NCBI GenBank assembly: GCA_905194315.1 | Contig: CAJJRX010000008.1 | Location: 1-64,000, forward strand | Reading direction: 5' to 3' | From: an uncultured Sutterella sp. | Lineage (GTDB): Bacteria; Pseudomonadota; Gammaproteobacteria; Burkholderiales; Burkholderiaceae_F | Length of the DNA stretch: 64,000 nucleotides | Shown: in pieces, positions 45,356-54,154 of the stretch | How the letters are laid out: every line of letters starts with the position of its first letter | Position numbering within the stretch: the first letter of the stretch is position 1 | Made by a program: the position numbers and the translations under genes | The notes under the pieces: model-generated | The model's input: only the letters and a program-made list of their open reading frames with translations | Told to the model about the DNA's origin: nothing | Database searches by the model: none

Positions 45356-45619
45356 ATGAACGTCTTTACCAAAGTGCTCGCCTCTGTGGCGATGTTGTCT
45401 GCCATGGCTATTGCTCAGGCCGCTAATATGCCCCCGCAGATTCCCCATCCGATCGACAGCTACAAGATCACGGAAGGCAACAATCCCTGCCAGATGTGCC
45501 ATCAGCTCGCGACGGCCACACCCGGCCAGAAGACCCAGATTCCGCTTTCCCACCAGAAAGACGGCAAGGTTGCTGGCTCTCACTTCAACTGCGTGATGTG
45601 CCACGTTGAAAAGAAGTAA
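45356..45619 (+). CDS. napB: Compact di-heme cytochrome NapB
   Basis: An 87-residue protein with a Sec signal peptide (cleavage after AQA) and two CxxCH heme sites, CQMCH (residues 45-49) and CVMCH (79-83). PPQIPHPIDSYKIT before the first site and LSHQKDG between them match NapB, including the distal His ligands. E. coli NapB is about 150 residues; this one lacks most of the N-terminal linker and the C-terminal tail, so it is a minimal form. AAGGAG precedes the ATG. It is the last gene of the nap operon, and its hemes would be attached by the Ccm system of this window. Confidence 0.9.
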   Translation: MNVFTKVLASVAMLSAMAIAQAANMPPQIPHPIDSYKITEGNNPCQMCHQLATATPGQKTQIPLSHQKDGKVAGSHFNCVMCHVEKK

Positions 45620-45688
45620 TTCTTTCTGACACGCATATCTGAGATGTCCGCCCGGTACCGGCCTTCCGGCGCACAGGGCGGGCAAAAG

Positions 45689-45722
45689 AAAAGGTCAAAG
45701 CCCGTAAGCTTTGACCTTTTTC
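45689..45722 (+). terminator. Rho-independent terminator of the nap operon
   Basis: A perfect 13-bp stem AAAAGGTCAAAGC (45689-45701) / GCTTTGACCTTTT (45708-45720) with a 6-base loop. Confidence 0.95.
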
Positions 45723-46498
45723 AGTTTTTGTGTCTGAGAGACGGCAGCTCCAGCAAAAGCCCCAAATTTCTTTTGCCTCGCGCACACAAAGCTCCTCTGT
45801 TCACAACCGGACTCAGTCGACTCGCCACCAAGGAGAAAGAAGCGATCGAGCAGGTTAACCGGGAGAAAGGCAGTTTCCCGACGCCCCCAATGCGTCAGTT
45901 GCGAAATAACCTCTCAGGCGGCCGGCGCCCGTTGTTCACAAAGCGGCTGAGGCTCTCAGCGCGTTGTTGGGATTAACTATACCCGGGCATTCTGAAGTGC
46001 CGCTTAACCGGAGAAAACCGCAGAAAACGCGGGCGTTTGCGGGCGGGGTGCCGGGGACGGAGGCAATGCGGCGCCGGCAGATAAAGTTAGAGCCGGACAC
46101 TCTGTTTCGAGTGTCCGGCTCTTTAGTTTTGTGAGCATCAGAGTCCAAGTATTCTGCTGCTCGAGTGGATTCCCGGAAAATCGACTCCCAAGCTGTCTCT
46201 TAACCGGTTAATTTCAATAGGCTGTCCTGACAAACACTCCAAGGAGAACCAAGTGTTCAGACAGGCACGGACTCCAACCTTCCAGCCAATCCTCTGCGCC
46301 CCAAACGCTTCGGCGGACCGCTGGGTTACTGCTGTATCCTGCCTTGTTGTGTATAGAGTATCAGGGGAGTCTGAATGGAGGCTTAACGCAAAAAAGATTC
46401 AGGGATTTTTACAAATTTTTGCGTTTGCCCGGTCCGAATACGCAAAAGGCCGCGCCGGCATCAGGCCGGTGCAGCCTTGTGTGGCAGGCACCTCACTC
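45723..46498. other. Long region without a recognised gene
   Basis: No protein with family likeness or normal codon bias is seen in either strand. It includes a second strong terminator at 46089-46130, which implies a transcript of unknown nature ending there. A GTG with good ribosome site (AAGGAG) lies at 46253, but its frame runs antisense through narL. Confidence 0.5.
46089..46130. terminator. Strong hairpin terminator with no assigned gene
   Basis: A perfect 14-bp stem AGAGCCGGACACTC (46089-46102) / GAGTGTCCGGCTCT (46109-46122) with loop TGTTTC is followed by TTAGTTTT. It may end an unannotated RNA from the plus strand, or serve narL on the minus strand. Confidence 0.85.
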
Positions 46499-47176
46499 TC
46501 AGATCGAGGCGCCGTCAGCGCCCGAACCGCGGCGGTAGCCGTTCTGGGTGGCCCAGACAGCGGCCTCCACACGGCTCTTGAAACCGAGCTTGTTGAGCAG
46601 ATGCTTGACGTGACCCTTGACGGTACCGTCAGAGATGTTGAGTTCGCGGGCGATCATCTTGTTGGTCTGCCCTTCGGCGATGAGCACGAGCACGTCATGC
46701 TCGCGGCCGGTGAGCTGCGGAGCGGCCTCGGCGGGCGTGGCCTTGTGGCGCAGCGACTCCGTGAGGTACACGAGCATGGAGGGTTCCACAATCAGGCGCC
46801 CTTCGAGCGTCTGACGGATGTTCGCGAGGAACTGGTCCGGATCGGAGTCCTTGAGGAAGTACCCGTCGGCACCGGCCTGGATGCAGGCGGTGAGGTCCTT
46901 GCCCGAATCACTCACCGTCAGAATCACGATGCGGCGGCTCGGATCCTCGTCCTTGAGCGCAGAGAGAATCTCCAGGCCCGAGGAGCCTTTGATATTAAGG
47001 TCAAGAACAATCAGATCGGGTTCGTGCTCACGGACCACCTCGAGCGCCTGCTCGCGGTTGCCGGCTTCACCCACCACCTCAATAGAAGGTTCCATATCAA
47101 GCAGTTCACGAACGCCCCGGCGGAAAAGCGGATGGTCGTCGATCACCACAATGCTGTATGTATCTTTCGTCGTCAT
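46499..47176 (-). CDS. narL: Nitrate/nitrite response regulator NarL
   Basis: A 225-residue response regulator with a receiver domain (IVVIDDHPLFRRGV, phosphoacceptor Asp59 in LIVLDLNIKG, Lys in FLKDSDPD) and a LuxR-type helix-turn-helix (LTGREHDVLVLIAEGQTNKMIARELNISDGTVKGHVKHLL). It is very like NarL/NarP, and the cognate NarX kinase lies immediately upstream. ATG 47176 gives the conserved start; the frame is open to 47224. Its likely targets include the nap operon 900 bp away. Confidence 0.92.
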   Translation of the reverse strand: MTTKDTYSIVVIDDHPLFRRGVRELLDMEPSIEVVGEAGNREQALEVVREHEPDLIVLDLNIKGSSGLEILSALKDEDPSRRIVILTVSDSGKDLTACIQAGADGYFLKDSDPDQFLANIRQTLEGRLIVEPSMLVYLTESLRHKATPAEAAPQLTGREHDVLVLIAEGQTNKMIARELNISDGTVKGHVKHLLNKLGFKSRVEAAVWATQNGYRRGSGADGASI

Positions 47177-47210
47177 GTTCAGTTTGCTCTTTGTGTTCAA
47201 TAGTCTGATT

Positions 47211-49019
47211 TTAACGGACTGCACGGTCTGATTGTGCCGGGCTTTGCGTTTTTTCTGGAATTCTCAGCACAAGACGGGTGCCGGAAGCGTCCGTGCGGCG
47301 GCTGATGCTGAGTTCTCCGCCGATGGCCTCGGCGCGCTCATTCATGATCGTGAGGCCGTAGTGATTGGGTTTGCCGGGTTTTTCCGGCAGTCCCACCCCG
47401 TCGTCCTCAATCACGAGCACCATTGCGCTCCCTGTGTTGGCGTTCTCGCGCTCAACGCGTACCGAGACGCTGCTCGCGCGGGCATGCTTTTCAATGTTGG
47501 AGAGCCCCTCACGCACAATGCTCACCAGATGCACCTGCGCGTTGGGGTTGAGTTCAAAGCCGAGCAGATTGCAGGTAAAGCTCACCGGCAGGCCCGTGCG
47601 GTTGCGGAATTCGTCAATCGACTCTTCAAGCGCACCGGTGAGACCACTGCCGCCAATCTGAAGACGGAACGCGGTGAGCACCTCGCGCAGCTGCGAGTAC
47701 GCGCCCGAGAGCCCCTCATTGAGTTCCCCCACGGTTTTGAGCACCGTCTCGTGATCGGCATTGCGTTCAATAAAGAGTTTGAGGCGGTGGAGCTGGATTC
47801 GCGCAAAGGAGAGCGACTGCGCAATCGAGTCGTGCAGCTCGCGTGCAATGGTCGAGCGCTCTTCGAGCACCGCCAGACGCCGGTCATCGATCTGACGCGT
47901 CGCGCGGTCCATCGCGCGGCCGAGCGTCTGGGCAAACGCCTTGAGAAGGTCAGCCTGCCAGGGCTCGACGGGCTGCTCAAAAACCGCCAGCAGCTCGCCC
48001 ACCTCGGTTTCCCCCGAGGAGAGCGTCACGCGGTTGGTGGGCAGTTCATCGTCGCCGCGCCAGGCATCGGACTTCGCGAGCATGAGCGCCTTGTCTTTTT
48101 CCCCCGCGGTGAGCGCACAGGCTCTTGCGCCCACGAGTTTGGCAATTTCATTGAGAAACGGGGTGAGCTCCCGGGTGGTGTGGCCCTCTTCAAAGGTCAC
48201 ATTCTCGGCAATCCGGCCGATGAGCTCAAGGCCCGCGTTACGGCGGTTAAGGTCAACCGTCTTGCGGGCGACCTCCGCCTCGAGGTTGCCGTAGAGCCGG
48301 CTGAGCTCATCGAGCATGTAGTTAAAGCCCGAGGCGAGCCGCCCGATCTCGTCGCGGGTGCTCACCGGCGCACGCACGCTCAGATCCCCCTTTCGCACCG
48401 CCTCGGCCACCGCGCCGATATCGAGCAGCGGGTTGAAGATGCGCCGGCGCATCACGATGAGCATGCCGTAAGTGAGTATTAACGAACCGAGCAGAATGCC
48501 GATAAGGAGCCACTTCAGGAGCATCAGCCGCTCGTTGAGTGACTCTTCGAGCACTTTCACATAAAGATTCACATCCTCAACAAAACTCGGAATCGCCCAG
48601 ACAAACTTCTCCCGGTCCGCGTCACTGGTGAGGCTTGCCATCGCGAGCGGCGTGATTTCGGTGTTAAAGCGTTTGTAGAGTTTTTCCCAGCGTGCGCGGA
48701 TGGGATCCGCCGGGTCGGAGGACATCGCGTCGTGCAGTGACGCGTCACTCAGCTTATTGCCGAAGTCACGCAGGGCGCCCTCGGTATTGGTGCGTCTGGC
48801 ACTGTCGGTCTGATACGGGTTGAGCACGGCCATGGCAAGCTTGTAGCTTTGCATACGCATACTGCCCGAGACGTTGATGGCGCCCCCGGAGCTGCCCATG
48901 GAGCTTGTGAGCAGAATTGCGGGAATGGCGACAAGCGCGACAGAAACAACGATGCCGAAAAAGACGATAAAAAAGCGCCGGATGATCGAAGACCGGAACC
49001 ATTCGAGAAAGCGCTGCAC
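47211..49019 (-). CDS. narX: Nitrate/nitrite sensor histidine kinase NarX
   Basis: A 602-residue membrane kinase. Two helices flank a periplasmic sensor containing the P-box GSMRMQSYKLA, the nitrate-binding signature of NarX/NarQ. A HAMP domain follows (RRRIFNPLLDIGAVAEAVRKG), then a GAF-like central module, and an HPK7-type kinase with phosphoacceptor His in ARELHDSIAQSL and ATP lid EDDGVGLPEKPG. GTG 49019 has AAGGAGAG at ideal spacing; the frame is also open to a GTG at 49088. narX and narL form one operon. Confidence 0.92.
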   Translation of the reverse strand: MQRFLEWFRSSIIRRFFIVFFGIVVSVALVAIPAILLTSSMGSSGGAINVSGSMRMQSYKLAMAVLNPYQTDSARRTNTEGALRDFGNKLSDASLHDAMSSDPADPIRARWEKLYKRFNTEITPLAMASLTSDADREKFVWAIPSFVEDVNLYVKVLEESLNERLMLLKWLLIGILLGSLILTYGMLIVMRRRIFNPLLDIGAVAEAVRKGDLSVRAPVSTRDEIGRLASGFNYMLDELSRLYGNLEAEVARKTVDLNRRNAGLELIGRIAENVTFEEGHTTRELTPFLNEIAKLVGARACALTAGEKDKALMLAKSDAWRGDDELPTNRVTLSSGETEVGELLAVFEQPVEPWQADLLKAFAQTLGRAMDRATRQIDDRRLAVLEERSTIARELHDSIAQSLSFARIQLHRLKLFIERNADHETVLKTVGELNEGLSGAYSQLREVLTAFRLQIGGSGLTGALEESIDEFRNRTGLPVSFTCNLLGFELNPNAQVHLVSIVREGLSNIEKHARASSVSVRVERENANTGSAMVLVIEDDGVGLPEKPGKPNHYGLTIMNERAEAIGGELSISRRTDASGTRLVLRIPEKTQSPAQSDRAVR

Positions 49020-49092
49020 GGGGCTCTCCTTGAGTGTCGGGTGCGGGAAGACGCGAAAAAGCCGGAGAAACGCACTCTCCGGATACACGTAA

Positions 49093-49125
49093 GGAGAGAG
49101 CGGGACAGACCTCCCGGCTCTCTCC
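49093..49125 (-). other. Hairpin between copA and narX
   Basis: GGAGAGAGC-GGGA pairs with TCCC-GGCTCTCTCC around CAGACC. On the copA strand it is not followed by a clear U tract, so it may be a weak terminator or an mRNA structure in front of narX. Confidence 0.6.
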
Positions 49126-49141
49126 TCATTCAGTGAAGAGT

Positions 49142-49357
49142 TTACTGCGCTTCGATTCCGGTAACCTTAAAGCCGGCCCCTTCAACGACAGCCTTGAGCA
49201 TATCGTCGGCGACGCTCTCTTCAACGCTCACCGCAGCGAGCTTCTTCTCGAGGCTCACCATCACCATCTTCACGCCGGGCAGCGCGGAGAGCGCATCCGT
49301 AACCGACTTGGTGCAGTGACCGCAGTGCATACCTTCAATATGAATAACCTTATCCAT
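49142..49357 (-). other. Possible internal translation start giving a free 71-residue CopZ-like chaperone
   Basis: At copA residue 784 an in-frame ATG (49357) is preceded by AAAGGA at normal ribosome-site spacing and starts a self-contained HMA domain (MDKVIHIEGMHCGHC) of 71 residues, the usual CopZ length. It could be read alone or as part of CopA. Confidence 0.5.
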
Positions 49358-51706
49358 GATTTTTCCTTTCTCTTGTGTGTGAGCAGCCGCTTCGGCCGTT
49401 GCGCCTGCAACAGGGGCGCGGTGAAACGGTTTGAACAGACGGAGTCGGAGTGCGTTGCTCACGACGCTCACCGAACTTAAGCTCATAGCGGCTGCCGCAA
49501 TCATCGGATTGAGCGTCAGCCCGAAAGCGGGGAAGAAAACCCCGGCCGCAACCGGAATACCGATTGTGTTGTAAATAAAGGCCCAGAAGAGATTCTGGCG
49601 GATGTTGCGCATCACGGCGCGCGAGAGATGCACCGCGTCAGCCACGCTTTCAATCGTACTGCGCATCAGCACCACATCGGCGCTTGCACGGGCGACCTCA
49701 GTGCCGGCACCGATCGCAAGCCCCACATCAGCGAGCGCGAGCGCGGGCGCATCGTTAACGCCGTCACCGACCATGGCAACGAGACCGTCTTTGCGCAGCC
49801 GCTCAACATGCTCGGCTTTTTCCGCGGGCTTGACACCGGCGACGACATACTCTTCGGCAATGCCCGCCTCACGGGCAATCGCACGGGCCGTCGCGGGATT
49901 GTCTCCGGTAAGCATCACCACACGGGTGCCCATCGACTGCAGTTCAGCCACAGCGGCCTTCGCATCGGGTTTGAGCTCATCGCGCACCGCGATAAAGCCG
50001 ATCACCCTGCCGTTGGAGGCGATGTAGAGCACCGTGGCACCGGCTTTTGAAAGCTGTGCGGCCTGCACCGTGAGTGTCTCGGGAATCTCCAGCGAGAGCC
50101 GTGCCATCAGCTCGGGGTTGCCCGCCGCGCAGAGCGCACCGGCCACTCTGGCCGTAATCCCCTCACCCGGGATCTGCTCGAAGTCCTCACCCTTTTGCAG
50201 CGCAAGCCCCTTAGCCTTCACCTCGCGCATCACAGCGCGCGAGAGCGGATGCTCGGAGAGATTCTCCAGGGCGCCCGCAACCATCAGCACGATGGTTTCG
50301 AGTTTGGGCACGGCGCTCACCACGCGGATCACCACGGGTTCGCCCTGCGTGAGGGTACCCGTTTTATCCATCACAACGGTTTTCACCTTTGAGAGCTGCT
50401 CGAGAGCCGTGGCGGACTTGAAGAGAAGCCCGAGTTTAGCCCCCGCACCGGTACCGACCATCACCGCCGTCGGCGTGGCCAGACCGAGCGCACACGGGCA
50501 CGAGATCACCAGTACGGCAATGGCGCAGGAGAGCGCAAATTCAATATCCTTCCCGAGTGCGAGCCAGACGAGTGCCGTGACGACGGCAATCGCGATCACA
50601 ACCGGCACAAACACACCGCTCACCCGGTCGGCAAGCCGTGAGACCGGGGCCTTGGAGCTGGTGGCCTCATCAACGAGGCGGATAATCTGTGCAAGAACGG
50701 TATCATCGCCCACACGGGTTGCCCGCATCACGATGCGGCCGCCCTCGAGGTGGGTCGCGCCGGTGACCGTGTCATCGACTTTTTTGCTCACCGGAACGCT
50801 CTCGCCCGTGATCGTCGCCTCGTTAACCGAGGCGTAGCCTTCAACGACCACACCGTCAACCGGAATGGTTTCGCCCGTCTTCACCACGAGCAGGTCCCCG
50901 GCGACAACGTCCTCGCGGGCCACGCCCACTTCCTTGCCGTCACGGAGCACCGTGGCACGCTGCGGTGCAAGCGCAAGCAGTGCGGTCATCGCATCGGTGG
51001 TACGCTTTTTCGCGCGTGCCTCGAAATACTTTCCGAGCGCGACGAGCGTGACGATCATGCCGGCGCCTTCAAAATACAGACCGTGCGAGTAGCGCATAAA
51101 GGCGGCCATATCGCCGTCGGCCTGCGAGAGATTCATCATAAAGAGCGACCAGACGCCGTAGACCACACTCGCGCCGGCGCCGATCGCCACAAGCGCGTCC
51201 ATGGTGGGCGCACGATGCCAGATGCTCTTGAAGCCGCGGATAAAGGTGACGCGGCGCAGAAAGAGAATGGGCACAAGCAGGAGGAGCTGCGCGAGCGCAT
51301 TGGAGGTGGCGCCGCGGGTGCCCGAGAGAAATGACGGCAGGGAGATGCCGAGCATCGGACCCATGGAGATGGTGCAGAGCACAATCAGGAAGGCAAAAGC
51401 CCAGAGAAGATTGCGGCGCTCGGCAGCAAGCGCCTCGTCGCCCGTCTCGGGGGCGACCGCTTTTCGGGTGACTTTCTTCCCGCTCTCTGCCGCCTCGGGG
51501 AGCACCAGGCCGTAGCCCGCCTCCTCCACCGCTTTTTTCACGTCCGTGAGTCCCAGAACGGACTCGTCGTAGTTGAGCGTGAGCGTGTTCTTGAGCAGAT
51601 TCACACTGGCCGTGTCAACGCCCTCAAGGCCGTTGACAACCTTTTCCACTCTGGCCGAGCAGGCCGAGCAGCTCATGCCTGTCACATTGAGTTCACATTT
51701 TTGCAT
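49142..51706 (-). CDS. copA: Copper-exporting P1B-1 ATPase CopA with C-terminal CopZ-like domain
   Basis: An 854-residue Cu(I) efflux ATPase. The N-terminal HMA domain carries GMSCSACSARVE (Cys13, Cys16). The membrane metal site is ISCPCALGLATP, followed by DKTGTLTQGEP, LSEHPLSRAV and GDGVNDAPALALADVG. After the last helices and a short linker, residues 784-854 form a complete second HMA domain (IHIEGMHCGHCTKSV), the size and look of a free CopZ chaperone. C-terminal HMA domains are rare in CopA. A TACAAT -10-like box lies on the minus strand at 51742-51747. I see no CueR-type operator. Confidence 0.95.
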   Translation of the reverse strand: MQKCELNVTGMSCSACSARVEKVVNGLEGVDTASVNLLKNTLTLNYDESVLGLTDVKKAVEEAGYGLVLPEAAESGKKVTRKAVAPETGDEALAAERRNLLWAFAFLIVLCTISMGPMLGISLPSFLSGTRGATSNALAQLLLLVPILFLRRVTFIRGFKSIWHRAPTMDALVAIGAGASVVYGVWSLFMMNLSQADGDMAAFMRYSHGLYFEGAGMIVTLVALGKYFEARAKKRTTDAMTALLALAPQRATVLRDGKEVGVAREDVVAGDLLVVKTGETIPVDGVVVEGYASVNEATITGESVPVSKKVDDTVTGATHLEGGRIVMRATRVGDDTVLAQIIRLVDEATSSKAPVSRLADRVSGVFVPVVIAIAVVTALVWLALGKDIEFALSCAIAVLVISCPCALGLATPTAVMVGTGAGAKLGLLFKSATALEQLSKVKTVVMDKTGTLTQGEPVVIRVVSAVPKLETIVLMVAGALENLSEHPLSRAVMREVKAKGLALQKGEDFEQIPGEGITARVAGALCAAGNPELMARLSLEIPETLTVQAAQLSKAGATVLYIASNGRVIGFIAVRDELKPDAKAAVAELQSMGTRVVMLTGDNPATARAIAREAGIAEEYVVAGVKPAEKAEHVERLRKDGLVAMVGDGVNDAPALALADVGLAIGAGTEVARASADVVLMRSTIESVADAVHLSRAVMRNIRQNLFWAFIYNTIGIPVAAGVFFPAFGLTLNPMIAAAAMSLSSVSVVSNALRLRLFKPFHRAPVAGATAEAAAHTQEKGKIMDKVIHIEGMHCGHCTKSVTDALSALPGVKMVMVSLEKKLAAVSVEESVADDMLKAVVEGAGFKVTGIEAQ

Positions 51707-51986
51707 GATGCGGATGTGTTAGTTTTCTTACAGATTCTGAAATTGTAACACATGCCCGATCAATTAAGTCGGGTATCGCTTTTCTGACAAGTGAAGAATT
51801 GACAGTAATCAGACGCTATCCCGCCTATGCGGTACAGATGTCATCTGTATTGCTAACAGCGCGTGGCGTGCGGCACCGTGCCGCGAGCGCTGCCAGAAGC
51901 GTAAGCGCACGCAGAAAAAAAACTGCCTTCCCGGCACAGACGGCAGAGAAGGCAGCAGAAGTCAGGTTAACGCTTGTGAGAGCGAT

Positions 51987-52823
51987 TTAGAAGGCCGGAA
52001 GCACGGCACCCTTGTAGGTGTCCTCGAGGAACTTCTTCACTTCAGGCGTCGTCAGAGCAGCCTTGAGCTTGTTGAGCGCTTCGCGGTTGTCACCTTCACG
52101 CACAACGACGATATTGGCATAGGGGCTTTCCTTGCTTTCGATCGCGATGGCGTCCTTGGCGGGGTTGAGGTTCACACCGAGCGCAAAGTTGGAGTTGATC
52201 ACAGCGGCGTCAACGTCGTCGAGTGCACGGGGCACCTGAGCGGCTTCGGTTTCCACAAAGCTCACGTGCTTGGGATTGTCGGTCACGTCAGCCACCGTGG
52301 CGAGCACGCCGGCTTCGGGCTTGACCTTGATCAGACCGGCGCTTTCAAGCACTTTGAGAGCGCGACCGCCGTTGGTCGGGTCGTTCGGGATGGCAACCTT
52401 GGCACCATCGGGCAGATCCTTGAGGTCCTTGACCTTCTTCGAATAGACACCCATCGGTTCAAGATGCACCGCCACGAGGCTCGAGAGCTTCAGGTTGTGG
52501 TCCTTGGCAAAGCTGTCAAGGTAGGGCTTGTGCTGGAAGAAGTTCGCGTCGAGATCCTTGCTCGCGAGAGCGAGGTTGGGCTGAACGTAGTCGCTGAACT
52601 CGATCACTTTAACCTTCACACCCTGCTTTTCGAGCGAGGGGGCCACGAACTTCAGAATGTCGGCGTGCGGCACGGGGCTGGCACCGACCTTGAGTTCAAC
52701 AGCTTCGGTTGCGGGGGCGGGCGCCTGAGCGGCAGCCGTTTCCTTCTTGTCTTCACCACAGCCGGCAAGGGCGAGAGCGAGGCCGGCGGCAACAACAGCA
52801 GATGTCCATTTCTTCAATTGCAT
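51987..52823 (-). CDS. metQ: Methionine-binding lipoprotein MetQ
   Basis: A 278-residue solute-binding lipoprotein of the NlpA/MetQ family. It has a signal peptide with lipobox LALAGCGEDK, then KVGASPVPHADIL, VIEFSDYVQPNLALASKDLDANFFQHKPYLDSF and IPNDPTNGGRAL, all characteristic. It would bind methionine at the outer face of the inner membrane for a MetNI importer. No metN or metI is adjacent, so it is an orphan here. A promoter is visible at 53026-53053 with a ~200-base leader. Confidence 0.92.
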   Translation of the reverse strand: MQLKKWTSAVVAAGLALALAGCGEDKKETAAAQAPAPATEAVELKVGASPVPHADILKFVAPSLEKQGVKVKVIEFSDYVQPNLALASKDLDANFFQHKPYLDSFAKDHNLKLSSLVAVHLEPMGVYSKKVKDLKDLPDGAKVAIPNDPTNGGRALKVLESAGLIKVKPEAGVLATVADVTDNPKHVSFVETEAAQVPRALDDVDAAVINSNFALGVNLNPAKDAIAIESKESPYANIVVVREGDNREALNKLKAALTTPEVKKFLEDTYKGAVLPAF

Positions 52824-53025
52824 TTTTTTGTTCCTTAACTTTTTTCGTCGGGAAAAAGAGAGAATGTGTTTTACGTGCTAAGCGGACGCCTTTTCCGGTC
52901 ACATGCCGCACCGCTGCCGGCTGATAAGCCGTGGCAGACTGCCGGAAGAGGATCCGGCGGTGTCGGCGGACTTCATTGAAGAAAAGGCGGACAGCGCCCC
53001 GCGGGTGCTGTACGGATTGAGATTA

Positions 53026-53053
53026 ACTATAGCGCAAATTACCGGTATCGCAA
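53026..53053 (-). promoter_or_regulatory. Candidate metQ promoter
   Basis: On the minus strand TTGCGA (-35, at 53048-53053) and TATAGT (-10, at 53026-53031) are 16 bp apart, about 200 bases upstream of the metQ start. The long GC-rich leader may be structured. Confidence 0.55.
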
Positions 53054-53083
53054 ATACAACTTGCTAAAACCTGAAAAAAAGTG

Positions 53084-53467
53084 TTAGTTACTTGAGGTAT
53101 TACCAGAGGGCGAAGCGCGCCCGGCGTCCGCGGCGTCGGCATTTTCACCCTTCGGCGTTGCCGGTGCCGTGGTTTGGGCCTCAGCATCCGGCGCCTCTTC
53201 TGAGGTTTTTTGCGCACAAAAACGCGCGGCGATCTCACGCACTTCCGCGACCAGTTTCTCGAGCCGTGCAATCCAGCCGTCAAGCTGTGCGCGCAGATTT
53301 GACCAGAAGCGTTTTGCCTCATCGGGCGCCAGGCAGTAAGCGGTGATCACTGCCACGAGAGCGAGCACCAGCGCAAAGGCGAGCACCGCCGCCAGACCGG
53401 CGAGCACCGAGAGGGCAATGACGGTCATCAGAAGGGTCAGTAGCGCGCGGATGGCCTTGTCAAACAT
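53084..53467 (-). CDS. Small membrane/coiled-coil protein of the ferrosome-like cluster
   Basis: A 127-residue protein with a long N-terminal hydrophobic region (about residues 8-45, one or two helices), a charged helical segment likely to form a coiled coil (FWSNLRAQLDGWIARLEKLVAEVREIAARF), and a disordered Ala/Pro/Glu tail. I recognise no family. It is 38 bp downstream of the HMA-like membrane protein, so it is probably the last gene of the cluster. Small membrane proteins of this kind accompany P1B-type iron loci, but its role is unknown. Confidence 0.72.
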   Translation of the reverse strand: MFDKAIRALLTLLMTVIALSVLAGLAAVLAFALVLALVAVITAYCLAPDEAKRFWSNLRAQLDGWIARLEKLVAEVREIAARFCAQKTSEEAPDAEAQTTAPATPKGENADAADAGRASPSGNTSSN

Positions 53468-53505
53468 GCCGGAGACTCTCTAAAAAAGATTTACACACGC
53501 CTATT

Positions 53506-54072
53506 CTAGAGCAAACGGCGGTTTTCCAGAAGATGCAGACCGAGCAGACCGAGGAAGGTTACGCCCGCGGCCACGTGCACACCGGTGTTTTTCAGCGCGA
53601 TGCCGCCCATGCTGAGAATGAGCGAGGCGAGCATCGTGCGGTTGACGGCCATACGCTTGACGCGCTGCACGGAGTGCTGTTTCCCGGGGCCGCCCGCAAT
53701 CATCACGGCCACATTACCGAGCCCCCTGCTCGCGCTCTGCGTGAGACGGTCCCCGGCAAGGAGCGCTTTCCGGGCGAGCGTGTAACCGTCGGCTTCAGTC
53801 CCCTGCGCCTCACCCCCCATCATGCCTGCAGCCATCATGATGAGATTTTCAAGCTGCTCGAGAAACGCGTCAGTCGAGAGCTTCTCCGCGTCCCAGAGAA
53901 TGAGCGCAGAGCCCACGGCCGGATTGAAATCCACACCGAACACGCTCTCAATGCTCATCAGCCACTGACGGGCGGTTTCGCGGTCCTCCGCAGTCATTGT
54001 TCTGATCATGGGGTGACGCAGACGCACACGGCCCGGGACAATGCTGCGGATGCAGTCTTTGAATTCACTCAT
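53506..54072 (-). CDS. HMA-like membrane protein with GRVRLR motif (ferrosome-like cluster)
   Basis: A 188-residue protein. The N-terminal ~80 residues look like an HMA-type ferredoxin fold that has lost the CxxC metal loop, and they begin with IVPGRVRLRHP, an arginine motif shared by proteins of ferrosome (Fez) loci as I recall them. A central linker is followed by a C-terminal hydrophobic hairpin (MLASLILSMGGIALKNTGVHVAAGVTFLGLLGLHLL). ATG 54072 has AAGGA upstream. It lies 79 bp downstream of the P1B ATPase gene on the same strand. Confidence 0.82.
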   Translation of the reverse strand: MSEFKDCIRSIVPGRVRLRHPMIRTMTAEDRETARQWLMSIESVFGVDFNPAVGSALILWDAEKLSTDAFLEQLENLIMMAAGMMGGEAQGTEADGYTLARKALLAGDRLTQSASRGLGNVAVMIAGGPGKQHSVQRVKRMAVNRTMLASLILSMGGIALKNTGVHVAAGVTFLGLLGLHLLENRRLL

Positions 54073-54154
54073 CACTTTTCCTTCAGTTTCGTCTTTCTCA
54101 GATAGGGGGCCGTCTGCTCAGAGGCGGCCCCCTTTATATAAAAGGCACAGATGC

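Noticed and set aside
45760..45960. A glycine riboswitch, because of the words CTCTCAGGC and GGAGAAAG
   Set aside because: The remaining conserved segments are not in order and no glycine-related gene follows.
46253..47203. A 316-codon frame starting with GTG and a good AAGGAG site
   Set aside because: Most of it runs antisense through narL, and the part before narL has no normal codon bias or family likeness. The ribosome-site match is probably chance.
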